DNA of 62,918 nucleotides from Streptacidiphilus neutrinimicus (GTDB lineage Bacteria > Actinomycetota > Actinomycetes > Streptomycetales > Streptomycetaceae): NCBI RefSeq assembly GCF_000787815.1, contig NZ_BBPO01000021.1:51923-114840 (forward strand), written 5' to 3'. Below the pieces are notes generated by a model that was given only the letters and a program-made list of their open reading frames with translations, did not search any database and was not told the origin of the DNA. The number at the start of each line of letters is the position of its first letter. The first letter of the stretch is position 1. Positions 7,114 to 16,541 of this stretch are shown piece after piece. Made by a program: the position numbers and the translations under genes.

Positions 7114-9384
7114 ATGACCACGGCCACGTCCGGCATAGAACCGGCCGCCCAGCGGATCGAGCTCGCCATCGGCGGGATGACCTGCGCCTCCTGTGCGGCC
7201 AGGATCGAGAAGAAGCTGAACCGGATGGAGGGCGTCTCCGCCACGGTCAACTACGCCACCGAGAAGGCCAGCGTCGACTTCGCCACGGACGTGGCCGTCG
7301 CCGACCTGATCGCCACGGTGGAGAAGGCCGGATACACCGCGGAGCCGCCACCGCCGCCCGCCGTCGCCGCGCCCGAGGAGGAGGACGCGACCCCGGCCTC
7401 CCCGCAGGACGAGGAGACGGCCCGGCTGCGGCAGCGGCTGCTGGTCACCGTGGCGCTCAGCATCCCGGTCGTCCTGCTCGCCATGGTCCCGGCCTGGCAG
7501 TTCCGCAACTGGCAGTGGCTCTCGCTGACCCTCGCCGCCCCCGTCGTGGTCTGGGGCGGCCGGCCCTTCCACCGGGCGGCCTGGACCAACGCCCGGCACG
7601 GCGCGGCCACGATGGACACCCTCGTCTCGGTCGGCACCCTGGCCGCCTTCGGCTGGTCGGTCTGGGCGCTCTTCTTCGGTGACGCCGGGATGCCCGGCAT
7701 GCGTCACGGATTCGACTTCAGCCTTTCCCCGCAGGACGCCGCCCAGTCGCTGTACCTGGAGACGGCTGCGGGCGTCACCGCCTTCATCCTGCTCGGACGC
7801 TATCTGGAGGCCCGCGCCAAGCGTCGTGCCGGGTCCGCGCTGCGCGCCCTGCTGGAGCTCGGCGCGAAGGACGTCGCGGTGCTGCGCGGGGGCCGCGAGG
7901 AGCGCGTCCCCGTCACGGGGCTGGCGATCGGCGACCACTTCGTGGTCCGGCCCGGCGAGAAGATCGCGACGGACGGACGGGTCGTGGAGGGCAACTCGGC
8001 GGTCGACGCATCGATGCTGACCGGCGAGTCCGTCCCCGTCGAGGTCGGTCCCGGTGACGCGGTCACCGGAGCCACCGTCAACTCCGGCGGCCGCCTGGTC
8101 GTCGAGGCCACCCGCGTCGGCGCCGGCACCCAACTGGCCCGGATGGCCGCGCTGGTCGAGCAGGCCCAGACGGGCAAGGCCGCCGCGCAGCGGCTCGCCG
8201 ACCGGATCTCCTCAGTCTTCGTCCCCGTGGTGCTGCTGATCGCCGTGGGCACGCTGGTCGGCTGGCTCGCCTCCGGGCACGGCGCGACGGAGGCCTTCAC
8301 CGCCGCCGTGGCGGTGCTGATCATCGCCTGCCCCTGTGCGCTGGGCCTGGCCACCCCGACCGCCCTCATGGTCGGCACCGGACGCGGCGCCCAGCTCGGC
8401 ATCCTGATCCGCGGCCCCGAGGTGCTGGAGAGCACCCGCCGCGTCGACACCGTCGTGCTGGACAAGACCGGCACCGTCACCACCGGCCGGATGGCCCTGG
8501 TCGCCGTGCACGTCGCGAAGGGAGTGGACGAGGCCGAGGCGCTGCGGCTGGCCGCCGCGGTCGAGCACGCCTCCGAGCACCCCATCGCCGCGGCCGTCGC
8601 GGCGGCGGTCGACCGCCCCGCCCCGGTGGAGGACTTCCGGAACGTGCCGGGGCTGGGCGTCCAGGGCGTCGTCGACGGCCACGCGGTCGTCGCCGGACGC
8701 GAGCGGCTGCTGGACGACTGGGCCATGCACCTGCCCACCCCCCTGGCCGAGGCGAAGGCGGCAGCGGAGAGCGCCGGACGGACGGCCGTCCTGGTCGGCT
8801 GGGACGGCGCCGCCCGCGCCGTGCTGGAGGTGGCCGACCGCCCCAAGCCCACCAGCGCCGACGCCGTCGCCCGGCTGCGCGAGCTGGGCCTCACCCCCGT
8901 CCTCCTCACCGGCGACAACTCGGCGGTGGCACACGCGGTGGCGGCAGAGGTCGGCATCGACGCCGACCAGGTCATCGCGGAGGTCCTCCCCGAGGACAAG
9001 GCCGGAGTCGTCGCCAAGCTCCAGGCCGAGGGCCGCACGGTCGCCATGGTCGGCGACGGCGTCAACGACGCGGCCGCCCTGGCCCAAGCCGACCTCGGCC
9101 TCGCCATGGGCACCGGCACGGACGCGGCCATCGAGGCCGCGGACCTGACCCTGGTCCGCGGAGACCTCCGCTCGGCGGCTGACGCCATCCGCCTGTCCCG
9201 TCGCACCCTGGGCACCATCAAGGGCAACCTCTTCTGGGCCTTCGGCTACAACGTCGCAGCGCTTCCCCTGGCCGCCCTGGGCCTGCTGAACCCGATGATC
9301 GCGGGGGCGGCCATGGCCTTCTCCTCGGTCTTCGTCGTCACCAACAGCCTCCGCCTGCGCCGCTTCCAGGCCGAGGCCCGGTAG
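7114..9384 (+). CDS. copA: copper-translocating P1B-type ATPase CopA
   Basis: A 756-residue P-type ATPase exporting Cu(I). One N-terminal HMA domain carries GGMTCASC (Cys24, Cys27). A Pro/Glu-rich spacer (about residues 85-105) precedes the membrane segments. The transmembrane metal site is ACPCALG (Cys406-Pro-Cys408), the phosphorylation site DKTGT starts at Asp450, the nucleotide domain has the SEHPIA motif, and the hinge is [10 protein letters not shown] near residue 647. All catalytic elements are intact and the length is typical of CopA with one HMA domain. The ribosome site GAGGAGGGA is about 8 bases before the ATG. It forms an operon with copZ. Confidence 0.95.
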   Translation: MTTATSGIEPAAQRIELAIGGMTCASCAARIEKKLNRMEGVSATVNYATEKASVDFATDVAVADLIATVEKAGYTAEPPPPPAVAAPEEEDATPASPQDEETARLRQRLLVTVALSIPVVLLAMVPAWQFRNWQWLSLTLAAPVVVWGGRPFHRAAWTNARHGAATMDTLVSVGTLAAFGWSVWALFFGDAGMPGMRHGFDFSLSPQDAAQSLYLETAAGVTAFILLGRYLEARAKRRAGSALRALLELGAKDVAVLRGGREERVPVTGLAIGDHFVVRPGEKIATDGRVVEGNSAVDASMLTGESVPVEVGPGDAVTGATVNSGGRLVVEATRVGAGTQLARMAALVEQAQTGKAAAQRLADRISSVFVPVVLLIAVGTLVGWLASGHGATEAFTAAVAVLIIACPCALGLATPTALMVGTGRGAQLGILIRGPEVLESTRRVDTVVLDKTGTVTTGRMALVAVHVAKGVDEAEALRLAAAVEHASEHPIAAAVAAAVDRPAPVEDFRNVPGLGVQGVVDGHAVVAGRERLLDDWAMHLPTPLAEAKAAAESAGRTAVLVGWDGAARAVLEVADRPKPTSADAVARLRELGLTPVLLTGDNSAVAHAVAAEVGIDADQVIAEVLPEDKAGVVAKLQAEGRTVAMVGDGVNDAAALAQADLGLAMGTGTDAAIEAADLTLVRGDLRSAADAIRLSRRTLGTIKGNLFWAFGYNVAALPLAALGLLNPMIAGAAMAFSSVFVVTNSLRLRRFQAEAR

Positions 9385-9406
9385 CCCACACGGCGGCCCG
9401 CGACGG

Positions 9407-9434
9407 CGTCGGCGCGCTCGCGCGCGAGCCGACG
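9407..9434. terminator. hairpin between convergent copA and SDR genes
   Basis: Arms CGTCGGC and GCCGACG with an internally GC-palindromic loop lie in the 127-bp gap between the convergent genes. It may terminate both; there is no T-run. Confidence 0.4.
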
Positions 9435-9511
9435 GGCGGGAGCCGGAGCCCAGGCCTTCGTCGGCCTCCGTGTACGAGTGGCATCGCGCCCGCGCGAGCG
9501 CGCTGCGGCGG

Positions 9512-10231
9512 TCATCTGCCGAGGAGTTCGCCGCCGTTGCAGTGGAGGATCTCGCCGGTGATGTAGCCCGCGTCCGGGGAGGCGAGGAAGTGGACCGCCG
9601 CCGCCACGTCGTCCGGCTCGCCGACGCGGCCCACGAGCGTCCGGCCTGCGCGGCGGACAAGCTCCGCCTCGTCGAGGCGGTCGCCGAAGAACTCCGTGCC
9701 CGCCACCGTGCCGGGGGCGACCACGTTCGCGGTGATGCCGATGGGACCCAACTGCCCGGCGAGGAAGTGGTTCCAGGCATGCAGCGCGGCCTTGGACGCG
9801 CCGTAGGAGCCGGCGCCCCGCAGCGCCGCGATCGAGCTGATCGTCACCACGCGGCCCTGACCGGGCGTCAAACGGTCGCGGACGGACTCGGTGAGCAGCA
9901 CCGCGGTCAGCACGTTGCGCTCGAAATCCCCGCGCCACCGCGCGACCAGCGCGTGCGGGCCGCCGCCGACGCTGGACTCGCGGCTGCCCGCGTTGTTCAC
10001 CAACACGTCGATGCCGGCGGGCAGTTCCTGGAGCAGCTCGTCGACCGCGTCGGGGTCGGCGAGGTCGCAGACGAGCGGACGCACCGTCGGCCCCAGCGCC
10101 GCGGCGGCCTGTTCGAGGACCTCCCTGCGGCGACCCACGATCGTGACCGCGTCTCCCCCGGCCACGAACCGTCGCGACACCGCGAGTCCGATCCCGGAAC
10201 CGCCGCCCGTGACGACGACACTTCTGGCCAT
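9512..10231 (-). CDS. short-chain dehydrogenase/reductase (SDR)
   Basis: A 239-residue classical SDR. The cofactor motif is VTGGGSGIG (7-15); GRRRE following beta2 suggests NADP(H) preference. NNAG (79-82) and the catalytic Ser132/133, Tyr143 and Lys147 (YGASK) are all present. The C-terminal region HFLASPDAGYITGEILHCNGG is usual for 3-oxoacyl-ACP-reductase-like SDRs. The substrate cannot be named; it stands alone, away from fatty-acid or polyketide genes. It is convergent with copA and has the usual family length. Confidence 0.88.
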   Translation of the reverse strand: MARSVVVTGGGSGIGLAVSRRFVAGGDAVTIVGRRREVLEQAAAALGPTVRPLVCDLADPDAVDELLQELPAGIDVLVNNAGSRESSVGGGPHALVARWRGDFERNVLTAVLLTESVRDRLTPGQGRVVTISSIAALRGAGSYGASKAALHAWNHFLAGQLGPIGITANVVAPGTVAGTEFFGDRLDEAELVRRAGRTLVGRVGEPDDVAAAVHFLASPDAGYITGEILHCNGGELLGR

Positions 10232-10685
10232 CTACGCCCCCAGTCCACACCTCTACTCACGTGATTCCTACCACGCGCCCTTTCGCCCGCTTCGCACCGG
10301 GTCGCCCCGACCCGACCCGCGGTCGTTCGGGACTGCGGGCGCACAAACGACCACGAACCGCGATGGGACCGCTCCCGACCGGCATATGCGGTGCTGGTGA
10401 GTGTGGCGTCACATCGCCAGACCGTAACTTCGCGAGGCCGAGTTTGTGTTAGAACTCCAGAGCCGGGGTTCCGGCGGATCCCGGTGGACGGCCGCCGTCG
10501 CTGGGCGGCCGACAGCGCACGGCGCGGGCGTGATCAGGGTGGTTGAGCGGCCTCCCCCGCGCCCCGCCGTGCGCCGCAAGCGCGTCCCGCACCACCGCAG
10601 ACGCGGACGGGCCCCTGCAGCCGCCACGGCGGCTGCGGGGGCCCGTTCCACGCTTCGGCGCGACCGCGCCGGAGACGTCAGCGCG
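10232..10685. other. intergenic region, 454 bp
   Basis: It lies between the start of the SDR gene and the end of the citrate synthase gene, both on the minus strand. It should hold the SDR promoter, for which I see no confident -35/-10 pair. The only clear structure is the long hairpin at 10607-10646. Open frames crossing it lack coding character. Confidence 0.5.
10607..10646 (-). terminator. long hairpin after citrate synthase
   Basis: ACGGGCCCCTGCAGCCGCC (10607-10625) pairs with 10628-10646 across 19 positions with a single T-G wobble. It sits 40 bases past the citA stop and is the likely terminator, although no T-run follows. Confidence 0.65.
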
Positions 10686-11975
10686 TCACCGCGCCTCGAT
10701 CGGGACGTAGTCCCGGATGACCTCGCCGGTGTAGATCTGGCGCGGACGGCCGATCTTGTTGGTCGGGTCGGTGATCATCTCCTGCCAGTGGGCGATCCAG
10801 CCGGGCAGCCGGCCCAGCGCGAACAGCACGGTGAACATGCTGGTCGGGAAGCCCATGGCCCGGTAGATCAGGCCGGTGTAGAAGTCCACGTTCGGGTAGA
10901 GCTTGCGGGAGACGAAGTAGTCGTCCGTCAGCGCGTGCTGCTCCAGCTTCAGCGCGATGTCCAGCAGCTCGTCGGCCTTGCCCAGCTGCGAGAGCACGTC
11001 GTGGGCCGCGGCCTTGATGATCTGGGCGCGCGGGTCGAAGCTCTTGTAGACGCGGTGGCCGAAGCCCATCAGGCGGACGCCGTCTTCCTTGTTCTTCACC
11101 TTGCGGATGAAGGCGTCCACGTCGCCGCCGTCGGCCTTGATGCCCTGGAGCATCTCCAGGACGGCCTGGTTGGCGCCGCCGTGCAGGGGGCCCCACAGGG
11201 CGTTGATGCCGGCGGAGATCGAGGCGAACAGGTTGGCGTGCGAGGAGCCGACCAGGCGCACGGTGGAGGTGGAGCAGTTCTGCTCGTGGTCCGCGTGCAG
11301 GATCAGCAGCTTCTCCAGCGCGCTGACCACGACGGGGTTGAGCTCGTACTCCTCCGCCGGGACGGCGAAGGTCATCCGGAGGAAGTTCTCGACGTAGCCG
11401 AGGTCGTTCTTCGGGTAGACGAAGGGGTGGCCCTGGGCCTTCTTGAAGGCGTAGGCGGCGATCGTCGGCAGCTTGGCGATCAGGCGGACGGCCGAGAGGT
11501 AGCGCTGCTCGGCGTCGAAGGGGTTGTGGCTGTCCTGATAGAACGTCGACAGCGCGCTGACCACGGACGACAGCATGGCCATCGGGTGCGCGTCCCGGGG
11601 GAAGCCCTGGAAGAAGCGCTTGACGTCCTCGTGCAGCAGCGTGTGCTGAGAGATGTCGTGCTGGAAGATGCGCAGCTGCTCCGCGTTGGGCAGCTCGCCG
11701 TTGATCAGCAGGTAGGCGCTCTCGAGGAAGGTGCCCTGCTCCGCCAGCTGCTCGATCGGGTAGCCGCGGTAGCGGAGGATTCCGGCGTCACCGTCGATGT
11801 AGGTGATCGCGGACTTGCAGGCGGCGGTGTTGCCGAAGCCGTTGTCCAGGGTGGTCAGGCCGGTCTGGCCAAGAAGCTTCGAGATGTCGAAGCCGCCGTT
11901 GCCGACGGTGGCCTCGGTCACCGGGTACTCGTACTCGCCGCCCTGGTAGCGGAGTACTACAGAGTTGTCGCTCAC
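10686..11975 (-). CDS. citA: citrate synthase
   Basis: A 429-residue type II (hexameric-type) citrate synthase that condenses acetyl-CoA and oxaloacetate at the entry to the TCA cycle. It begins SDNSVVLRYQGGEYEYP, very like Streptomyces CitA. Catalytic histidines are in WGPLHGGANQ (His265) and GFGHRVYKSFDPR (His307); HEQNCSTSTVR and GRPRQIY are also conserved. I chose the GTG at 11975 because GAGGGAAG lies just upstream and it gives the family length. The ATG at 11987 is in frame but has no ribosome site. It stands as a single gene. Confidence 0.95.
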   Translation of the reverse strand: MSDNSVVLRYQGGEYEYPVTEATVGNGGFDISKLLGQTGLTTLDNGFGNTAACKSAITYIDGDAGILRYRGYPIEQLAEQGTFLESAYLLINGELPNAEQLRIFQHDISQHTLLHEDVKRFFQGFPRDAHPMAMLSSVVSALSTFYQDSHNPFDAEQRYLSAVRLIAKLPTIAAYAFKKAQGHPFVYPKNDLGYVENFLRMTFAVPAEEYELNPVVVSALEKLLILHADHEQNCSTSTVRLVGSSHANLFASISAGINALWGPLHGGANQAVLEMLQGIKADGGDVDAFIRKVKNKEDGVRLMGFGHRVYKSFDPRAQIIKAAAHDVLSQLGKADELLDIALKLEQHALTDDYFVSRKLYPNVDFYTGLIYRAMGFPTSMFTVLFALGRLPGWIAHWQEMITDPTNKIGRPRQIYTGEVIRDYVPIEAR

Positions 11976-12142
11976 GTCTTCCCTCATCACCAGCGGAATG
12001 ACCCTGTTCAAGGGTTCAAGGGGTGCCCTGACTCCCTCATACCTTCCCCCAGGCGGGTTACACCTGTGCAGGCGGGGTGGCCCGAAAGAGCCGAAGGTCA
12101 CAAAGAATCGGGTCATTCGCTTTCAAGTTCTGACAGCGGAAC

Positions 12143-14362
12143 CTACCCCCGAGCCAGCCTATGGTCCAAAGCCGTGTGTCGGCGACCTGCGGAGACCGCC
12201 CGGACGGCCTGACCGAGCGCCCGGCGCGAGCCGACCAGTACCACCAGCTTTCTGGCGCGGGTCACGGCCGTGTAGAGCAGGTTGCGCTGGAGCATCATCC
12301 AGGCGCTCGTGGTGAGAGGGATCACAACGCACGGGTACTCGCTGCCCTGCGACCGGTGGATCGTGACCGCGTAGGCGTGGGCCAGTTCGTCCAGCTCGTC
12401 GAAGTCGTAGACCACGTCCTCGTCCTCGTCTGTGCGGACGGTGAGCTGCTGCTCCTCGGGGTTCAGCGCGGTGACGACCCCGACGGTGCCGTTGAACACG
12501 CCGTTGCGCCCTTTGTCGTAGTTGTTGCGGATCTGGGTGACCTTGTCGCCGACCCGGAAGGTCCGCCCGCCGAAGCGGCGCTCGGGGCGGTCCGGCCGCG
12601 AGGGGGTGATCGCCGCCTGGAGCAGAGTGTTCAGGTTGCCGGCCCCGGCCGGCCCGCGGTGCATCGGGGCGAGCACCTGCACGTCCCGGCCGGGGTCGAG
12701 GCCGAAACGCTTCGGGATGCGGCGGGCGACCACGTCGACGGTCAGATCGGCGGTGCGCTCGGTGTCCTCCTCGGCGAAGAGGAAGAAGTCGACCAGGCCG
12801 TCCGTGATCGGCGGGACGCCCTCGTTGATCCGGTGGGCGTTGGTGACCACACCCGACTGCTGCGCCTGCCGGAAGATCCGCGTCAGCCGGACCGAAGGGA
12901 GCGGGCTGCCGGGGGCGAGCAGGTCCCGCAGGACCTCGCCCGCGCCGACGGAGGGGAGCTGGTCCACGTCACCCACCAGCAGCAGGTGGGCGCCGGGCGG
13001 GACGGCCTTCGCGAGCTTGTTGGCCAGCAGCAGGTCCAGCATGGAGGCCTCGTCGACCACGACCAGGTCGGCGTCGAGGGGCCGGTCGCGGTCGTAGGCG
13101 GCGTCCCCGCCCGGCTTGAGCTCCAGCAGCCGGTGGACGGTGGCGGCCTCACCCCCGGTCAGCTCGGCGAGCCGCTTGGCGGCCCGGCCCGTCGGCGCGG
13201 CCAGCACCACCTTGGCCTTGCGAGCCAGCGCCAGGGTGACGATCGAGCGGACGGTGAAGGACTTGCCGCAGCCGGGACCGCCGGTCAGCACGGCGACCCT
13301 ACTGGTCAGCGCGAGCTTGACGGCCGCCTCCTGCTCGGGCGCGAGGTCGGCCCCCGTCTGCCCGCGCAGCCACGTCAGCGCGCGGGCCCAGTCGACGTCG
13401 GCGAAGCCGCCGAGCCTGTCCTCGGGAGTGCGCAGCAGCCGACCGAGCTGGGCCGCCAGGGAGACCTCCGCCCGGTGGAAGGGGACCAGGTAGATCGCGC
13501 TGACCGGCACCGCGTGCCCGGCCTCGTCGTGCTCCGCTCCAGGGACCTGCTCGCGGACCACGCCCTCCTCGGCGACCAACTCGGCCAGGCACTCGATGAC
13601 CAGGCCCGTGTCCACGGCCAGCAGCTTGACCGCGTCGGAGATCAGCTGCTCCTCCGGCAGGAAGCAGTGGCCCTGGTCGGAGGACTGCGACAGGGCGTAC
13701 TGCAGGCCCGCCTTGACCCGCTGCGGGCTGTCCTTGGGGATGCCGACGGCCTGGGCCAGCCGGTCCGCGGTCAGGAAGCCGATGCCCCAGACGTCGGCGG
13801 CCAGACGGTAGGGCTCGTTCCTCACCACGGAGATCGAGGCGTCACCGTAGTTCTTGTAGATGCGGACGGCGAGGGAGGTGGAGACGCCGACGCCCTGGAG
13901 GAAGACCATCACCTCCTTGATCGCCTTCTGCTCCTCCCAGGCGGCGGCGATCAGCTTGGTGCGCTTGGGCCCGAGTTTGGGGACCTCGATCAGGCGGGCC
14001 GGCTCGGTCTCGATGACGTCCAGCGTCTCCAGCCCGAAGTGGTCGACGATCCGCTCGGCCAGCCGCGGCCCGATGCCCTTGATCAGCCCGGAGCCCAGGT
14101 AGCGGCGGATGCCCTGGACGGTGGCGGGCAGCACGGTGGTGTAGTTCTCGACGGTGAACTGCTTGCCGTACTGGGGGTGACTGCCCCAGCGGCCGTGCAT
14201 GCGCAGGCTCTCCCCAGGCTGGGCGCCGAGCAGCGCGCCGACGACGGTGAGGAGCTCGCCCCCGCCGCGGCCGGTGTCGACGCGGGCGACCGTCCAGCCC
14301 GTCTCCTCGCTCGCGAAGGTGATGCGTTCCAGCACCCCCTCGACCACCGCCAGTTGGTTCAT
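12143..14362 (-). CDS. recD2: RecD2-family ATP-dependent DNA helicase
   Basis: A 739-residue superfamily 1B 5'-to-3' helicase of the stand-alone RecD2 type. Domains in order: N-terminal OB-like region; tandem helix-hairpin-helix (LIKGIGPRLAERIVDHFG near residue 85); Walker A GGPGCGKS near 360; Walker B VVDEASM near 435; GDVDQLPSVGAGEVL; and a C-terminal UvrD-like 2B/SH3 region with HAYAVTIHRSQGSEYP near 660. No recB or recC is nearby, as expected for RecD2. Its role is likely replication-fork or recombination repair. The ATG at 14362 gives the conserved MNQLAVVEGVLERITF start; an ATG ten codons earlier is also in frame. Confidence 0.9.
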   Translation of the reverse strand: MNQLAVVEGVLERITFASEETGWTVARVDTGRGGGELLTVVGALLGAQPGESLRMHGRWGSHPQYGKQFTVENYTTVLPATVQGIRRYLGSGLIKGIGPRLAERIVDHFGLETLDVIETEPARLIEVPKLGPKRTKLIAAAWEEQKAIKEVMVFLQGVGVSTSLAVRIYKNYGDASISVVRNEPYRLAADVWGIGFLTADRLAQAVGIPKDSPQRVKAGLQYALSQSSDQGHCFLPEEQLISDAVKLLAVDTGLVIECLAELVAEEGVVREQVPGAEHDEAGHAVPVSAIYLVPFHRAEVSLAAQLGRLLRTPEDRLGGFADVDWARALTWLRGQTGADLAPEQEAAVKLALTSRVAVLTGGPGCGKSFTVRSIVTLALARKAKVVLAAPTGRAAKRLAELTGGEAATVHRLLELKPGGDAAYDRDRPLDADLVVVDEASMLDLLLANKLAKAVPPGAHLLLVGDVDQLPSVGAGEVLRDLLAPGSPLPSVRLTRIFRQAQQSGVVTNAHRINEGVPPITDGLVDFFLFAEEDTERTADLTVDVVARRIPKRFGLDPGRDVQVLAPMHRGPAGAGNLNTLLQAAITPSRPDRPERRFGGRTFRVGDKVTQIRNNYDKGRNGVFNGTVGVVTALNPEEQQLTVRTDEDEDVVYDFDELDELAHAYAVTIHRSQGSEYPCVVIPLTTSAWMMLQRNLLYTAVTRARKLVVLVGSRRALGQAVRAVSAGRRHTALDHRLARG

Positions 14363-14540
14363 GAGCAGCACCGTAGCGGGTGGGGCCGACAAGGCTCGAT
14401 CCGCTCATTTGCGTTCGAATCTGCTCGAAAACTATCGATAAAAATCGTTCACGACCCGGCCGCCCTGGAGGGGGTGAATTGTCAGTGGAGCGCGGAAGAC
14501 TGTGAGGCGGCGCACAGGACACAACCCACAGGAGCACCTG

Positions 14541-15314
14541 ATGCTGAGCACCGACTACACCCCGGGCACCCCGCGCTGGATCGACCTCGGCAGCCCGGAC
14601 GTCAAGGCCACCGACGCCTTCTACACCTCCCTGCTCGGCTGGGAGAAGGAGGACGCCGGGCCGGAGGCGGGCGGCTACGGCTTCTACCGGAGCGGGGGCA
14701 AGCGCATCGGCGGCGTCGGCCCGGTGATGGACCCGAGCGCCACTCCGGCCTGGACGATCTACTTCGGCACGGACGACGCCGAGGCCGCCGTGCGGGCGGT
14801 CGAGCAGGCCGGCGGCAAGGTCCGCGTCCCGGCCTCCGACGTGATGGGCTTCGGCCGGATGGCCCAGTTCACCGACCCGCAGGGCGGCGAGTTCGCCGTC
14901 TGGCAGCCACAGCTGACCAAGGGCTTCGACATCGCGGGCGTGCCGGTCTCGCTGTCCTGGACGGAGCTGCACACCGCCGACGCCGAGGCCGCCCGCGGCT
15001 TCTACACCTCCGTCTTCGGCTGGTCGCTGACCGACAACGACATGGGCGAGTTCACCTACACCGTCGCCTCGATGGGCAGCGACGAGTCGTCGTTCGGCGG
15101 CCTGATGGGCCACTTCCCCGGGGAGACCGTCACCATGTGGCTGCCCTATTTCGAGGTCGCGGACTGCGACGCGACGGTCGCCAAGGTCGCCGAGCTCGGC
15201 GGCGCCGTGCTGATGGGCCCGGCCTCGCTGGAGGGCGTCGGCCGGATGGCCTCCGTGCGCGACCCGCACGGCTCCCTGTTCTCGGTGATCGCCAGCGCCC
15301 CGCAGGCTCGCTGA
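14541..15314 (+). CDS. two-domain VOC (glyoxalase/bleomycin-resistance fold) protein
   Basis: A 257-residue protein made of two vicinal-oxygen-chelate units, roughly residues 10-128 and 140-252. Each has the pattern WIDLGSPDVKAT / WTELHTADAEAA, an AFYTSLLGW / GFYTSVFGW helix and a DPQGGEFAV / DPHGSLFSV strand. Proteins of this two-domain kind are common in Streptomyces and are annotated as glyoxalase-like or hydroxylase-like, usually without known substrate. GGAG lies at 14531-14534, six bases before the ATG. It is divergent from the recD2 gene; the shared spacer is AT-rich, including CTATCGATAAAAATCG near 14430-14446. Confidence 0.9.
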   Translation: MLSTDYTPGTPRWIDLGSPDVKATDAFYTSLLGWEKEDAGPEAGGYGFYRSGGKRIGGVGPVMDPSATPAWTIYFGTDDAEAAVRAVEQAGGKVRVPASDVMGFGRMAQFTDPQGGEFAVWQPQLTKGFDIAGVPVSLSWTELHTADAEAARGFYTSVFGWSLTDNDMGEFTYTVASMGSDESSFGGLMGHFPGETVTMWLPYFEVADCDATVAKVAELGGAVLMGPASLEGVGRMASVRDPHGSLFSVIASAPQAR

Positions 15315-15356
15315 CCGCCCGGCTGACCCGCCCGGCCGCCCGGCGCCGGCCCTTCC

Positions 15357-15413
15357 GGAAGAAGCCGGCCCGTCGGGAAGAAGCCGGCCCGTCGGGAAGA
15401 AGCAGGCCCGTGG
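15357..15413. repeat. 19-bp direct repeat, three copies
   Basis: GGAAGAAGCCGGCCCGTCG occurs at 15357-15375 and 15376-15394, with a variant at 15395-15413 (GGAAGAAGCAGGCCCGTGG), in the spacer between the VOC and glutathione peroxidase genes. Confidence 0.85.
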
Positions 15414-15422
15414 CGCGGTTGT

Positions 15423-15457
15423 GGCCGATGGTCGAGGGCCAACCTCGACCATCGGCC
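15423..15457 (+). terminator. perfect 15-bp hairpin between VOC and glutathione peroxidase genes
   Basis: Arms GGCCGATGGTCGAGG (15423-15437) and CCTCGACCATCGGCC (15443-15457) flank the loop GCCAA. It could terminate the VOC transcript or fold in the leader of the next gene, whose ATG is 38 bases on. There is no T-run. Confidence 0.6.
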
Positions 15458-15495
15458 GACCGCGCCCTGACGAGCAGAGCCCCGGAGGATCCAAG

Positions 15496-15984
15496 ATGAG
15501 CCTGACCGACATTCCGCTGAAGACCCTGAGCGGCGAGCCCACCAGCCTCGCCGACTACGCGGGCCAGGCGGTGCTGCTGGTCAACGTCGCGTCCAAGTGC
15601 GGCCTGACCCCGCAGTACGCCGGCCTGGAGCGCCTCCAGCAGGCGTACGCCGGGCGCGGCTTCACTGTGCTGGGCGTGCCGTGCAACCAGTTCGCCGGCC
15701 AGGAGCCCGGCTCGGCCGAGGAGATCCAGACCTTCTGCTCGACCACCTACGGCGTCAGCTTCCCCCTGCTGGAGAAGACGGACGTGAACGGCCCCGAGCG
15801 GCACCCGCTCTACACCGAGCTGACCGCCGCCGAGGACGCCGCCGGCGAGGCGGGCGACATCACCTGGAACTTCGAGAAGTTCCTGCTCTCGCCCAAGGGC
15901 GAGGTCGTGGGCCGGTTCCGCCCGCGGACCGAGCCGGAGGCGCCGGAGCTGATCGCCGCGATCGAGGGACAGCTCTCGGCCTGA
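15496..15984 (+). CDS. glutathione-peroxidase-family thiol peroxidase
   Basis: A 162-residue Cys-type peroxidase. The peroxidatic site is NVASKCGLTPQY (Cys35, not selenocysteine), with the catalytic tetrad partners in PCNQFAGQE (Gln69), Trp124 and Asn125 in TWNFEKF. Cys81 (QTFCSTTYGV) is at the resolving position of thioredoxin-dependent members, so reduction by thioredoxin or mycothiol systems is more likely than by glutathione, which actinobacteria lack. It is cytoplasmic, with no signal peptide. CGGAGGAT provides the ribosome site. It reduces hydrogen or lipid peroxides. Confidence 0.92.
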   Translation: MSLTDIPLKTLSGEPTSLADYAGQAVLLVNVASKCGLTPQYAGLERLQQAYAGRGFTVLGVPCNQFAGQEPGSAEEIQTFCSTTYGVSFPLLEKTDVNGPERHPLYTELTAAEDAAGEAGDITWNFEKFLLSPKGEVVGRFRPRTEPEAPELIAAIEGQLSA

Positions 15985-16022
15985 GCCCCGCGCCGCAGGG
16001 TCCGCCGCGTAGGGTGATGATC

Positions 16023-16478
16023 ATGACCGACGTCATCTTCCGGCGGGCCGCGGCCACCGATCTGCCCGCCATCGTGGCCATGCTCGCCGCCGACTCGCTC
16101 GGCGTCGGCCGGGAGTCGCCGGACGACCTCGTCCCCTACGAGGAGGCGTTCGCCCGGGTCGACGCCGACCCGAACCAGCACCAGATCGTGGCGGAGCGGG
16201 CGGGCGAGGTGGTGGGCACGCTGCAGCTGACGGTGATCCCGGGCCTCTCGCGGCGCGGGGCCACCCGCACGATCATCGAGGCCGTCCGGGTCCGCGCCGA
16301 CCAGCGCGGCAGCGGGCTGGGCACGGCGCTGATGGAGCACGCCGTCGCGGAGTCGCGCCGCCTCGGCGCCACGCTGGTCCAGCTGACCAGCGACAACTCC
16401 CGCACGGACGCGCACCGGTTCTACGAGCGGCTGGGCTTCACGGGCTCACACGTCGGGTTCAAGCTGCCGTTGAGCTGA
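16023..16478 (+). CDS. GNAT-family N-acetyltransferase
   Basis: A 151-residue single-domain GNAT. The acetyl-CoA loop is visible as VRADQRGSGLGTALM, followed by the family's beta5/alpha4 region (LVQLTSDNSRTDAHRFYERLGF). Such small GNATs act on amines, peptides or antibiotics; the substrate is unknown. There are two in-frame ATGs, 16017 and 16023; AGGGTGA at 16011-16017 is best spaced for the second. It starts about 40 bases after the glutathione peroxidase stop, so co-transcription is possible. Its stop codon lies in the first copy of a tandem repeat. Confidence 0.88.
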   Translation: MTDVIFRRAAATDLPAIVAMLAADSLGVGRESPDDLVPYEEAFARVDADPNQHQIVAERAGEVVGTLQLTVIPGLSRRGATRTIIEAVRVRADQRGSGLGTALMEHAVAESRRLGATLVQLTSDNSRTDAHRFYERLGFTGSHVGFKLPLS

Positions 16479-16541
16479 TCAGGCGGAGCTGATCAGGCGG
16501 AGCTGATCAGGCGGAGCTGATCAGGCGGAGCTGATCAGGCC
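16472..16541. repeat. 14-bp tandem repeat, five copies, holding two stop codons
   Basis: GAGCTGATCAGGCG is repeated at 16472, 16486, 16500, 16514 and 16528 (last copy ends CC). Its core CTGATCAG is palindromic, so every unit has a TGA on both strands. The GNAT stop (16476-16478) uses copy 1 and the stop of the opposite-strand DUF2218 gene (16535-16537) uses copy 5. Confidence 0.95.

Noticed and set aside
5679-10405. Shared GTGTGGCGTCAC 12-mer near 5680 and 10400
   Set aside because: Only two copies in unrelated settings, one inside a terminator stem; probably chance in GC-rich DNA.
14414-14429. TTCGA-N6-TCGAA dyad upstream of the RecD2-like helicase gene, considered as an SOS box
   Set aside because: The orientation is opposite to the TCGAAC-N4-GTTCGA form bound by actinobacterial LexA, so SOS control is not supported.
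12161-15499. 1112-codon open frame opposite the RecD2-like helicase gene
   Set aside because: It is the antisense of a gene with clear helicase motifs and runs through the VOC gene out of frame; no protein family is visible.
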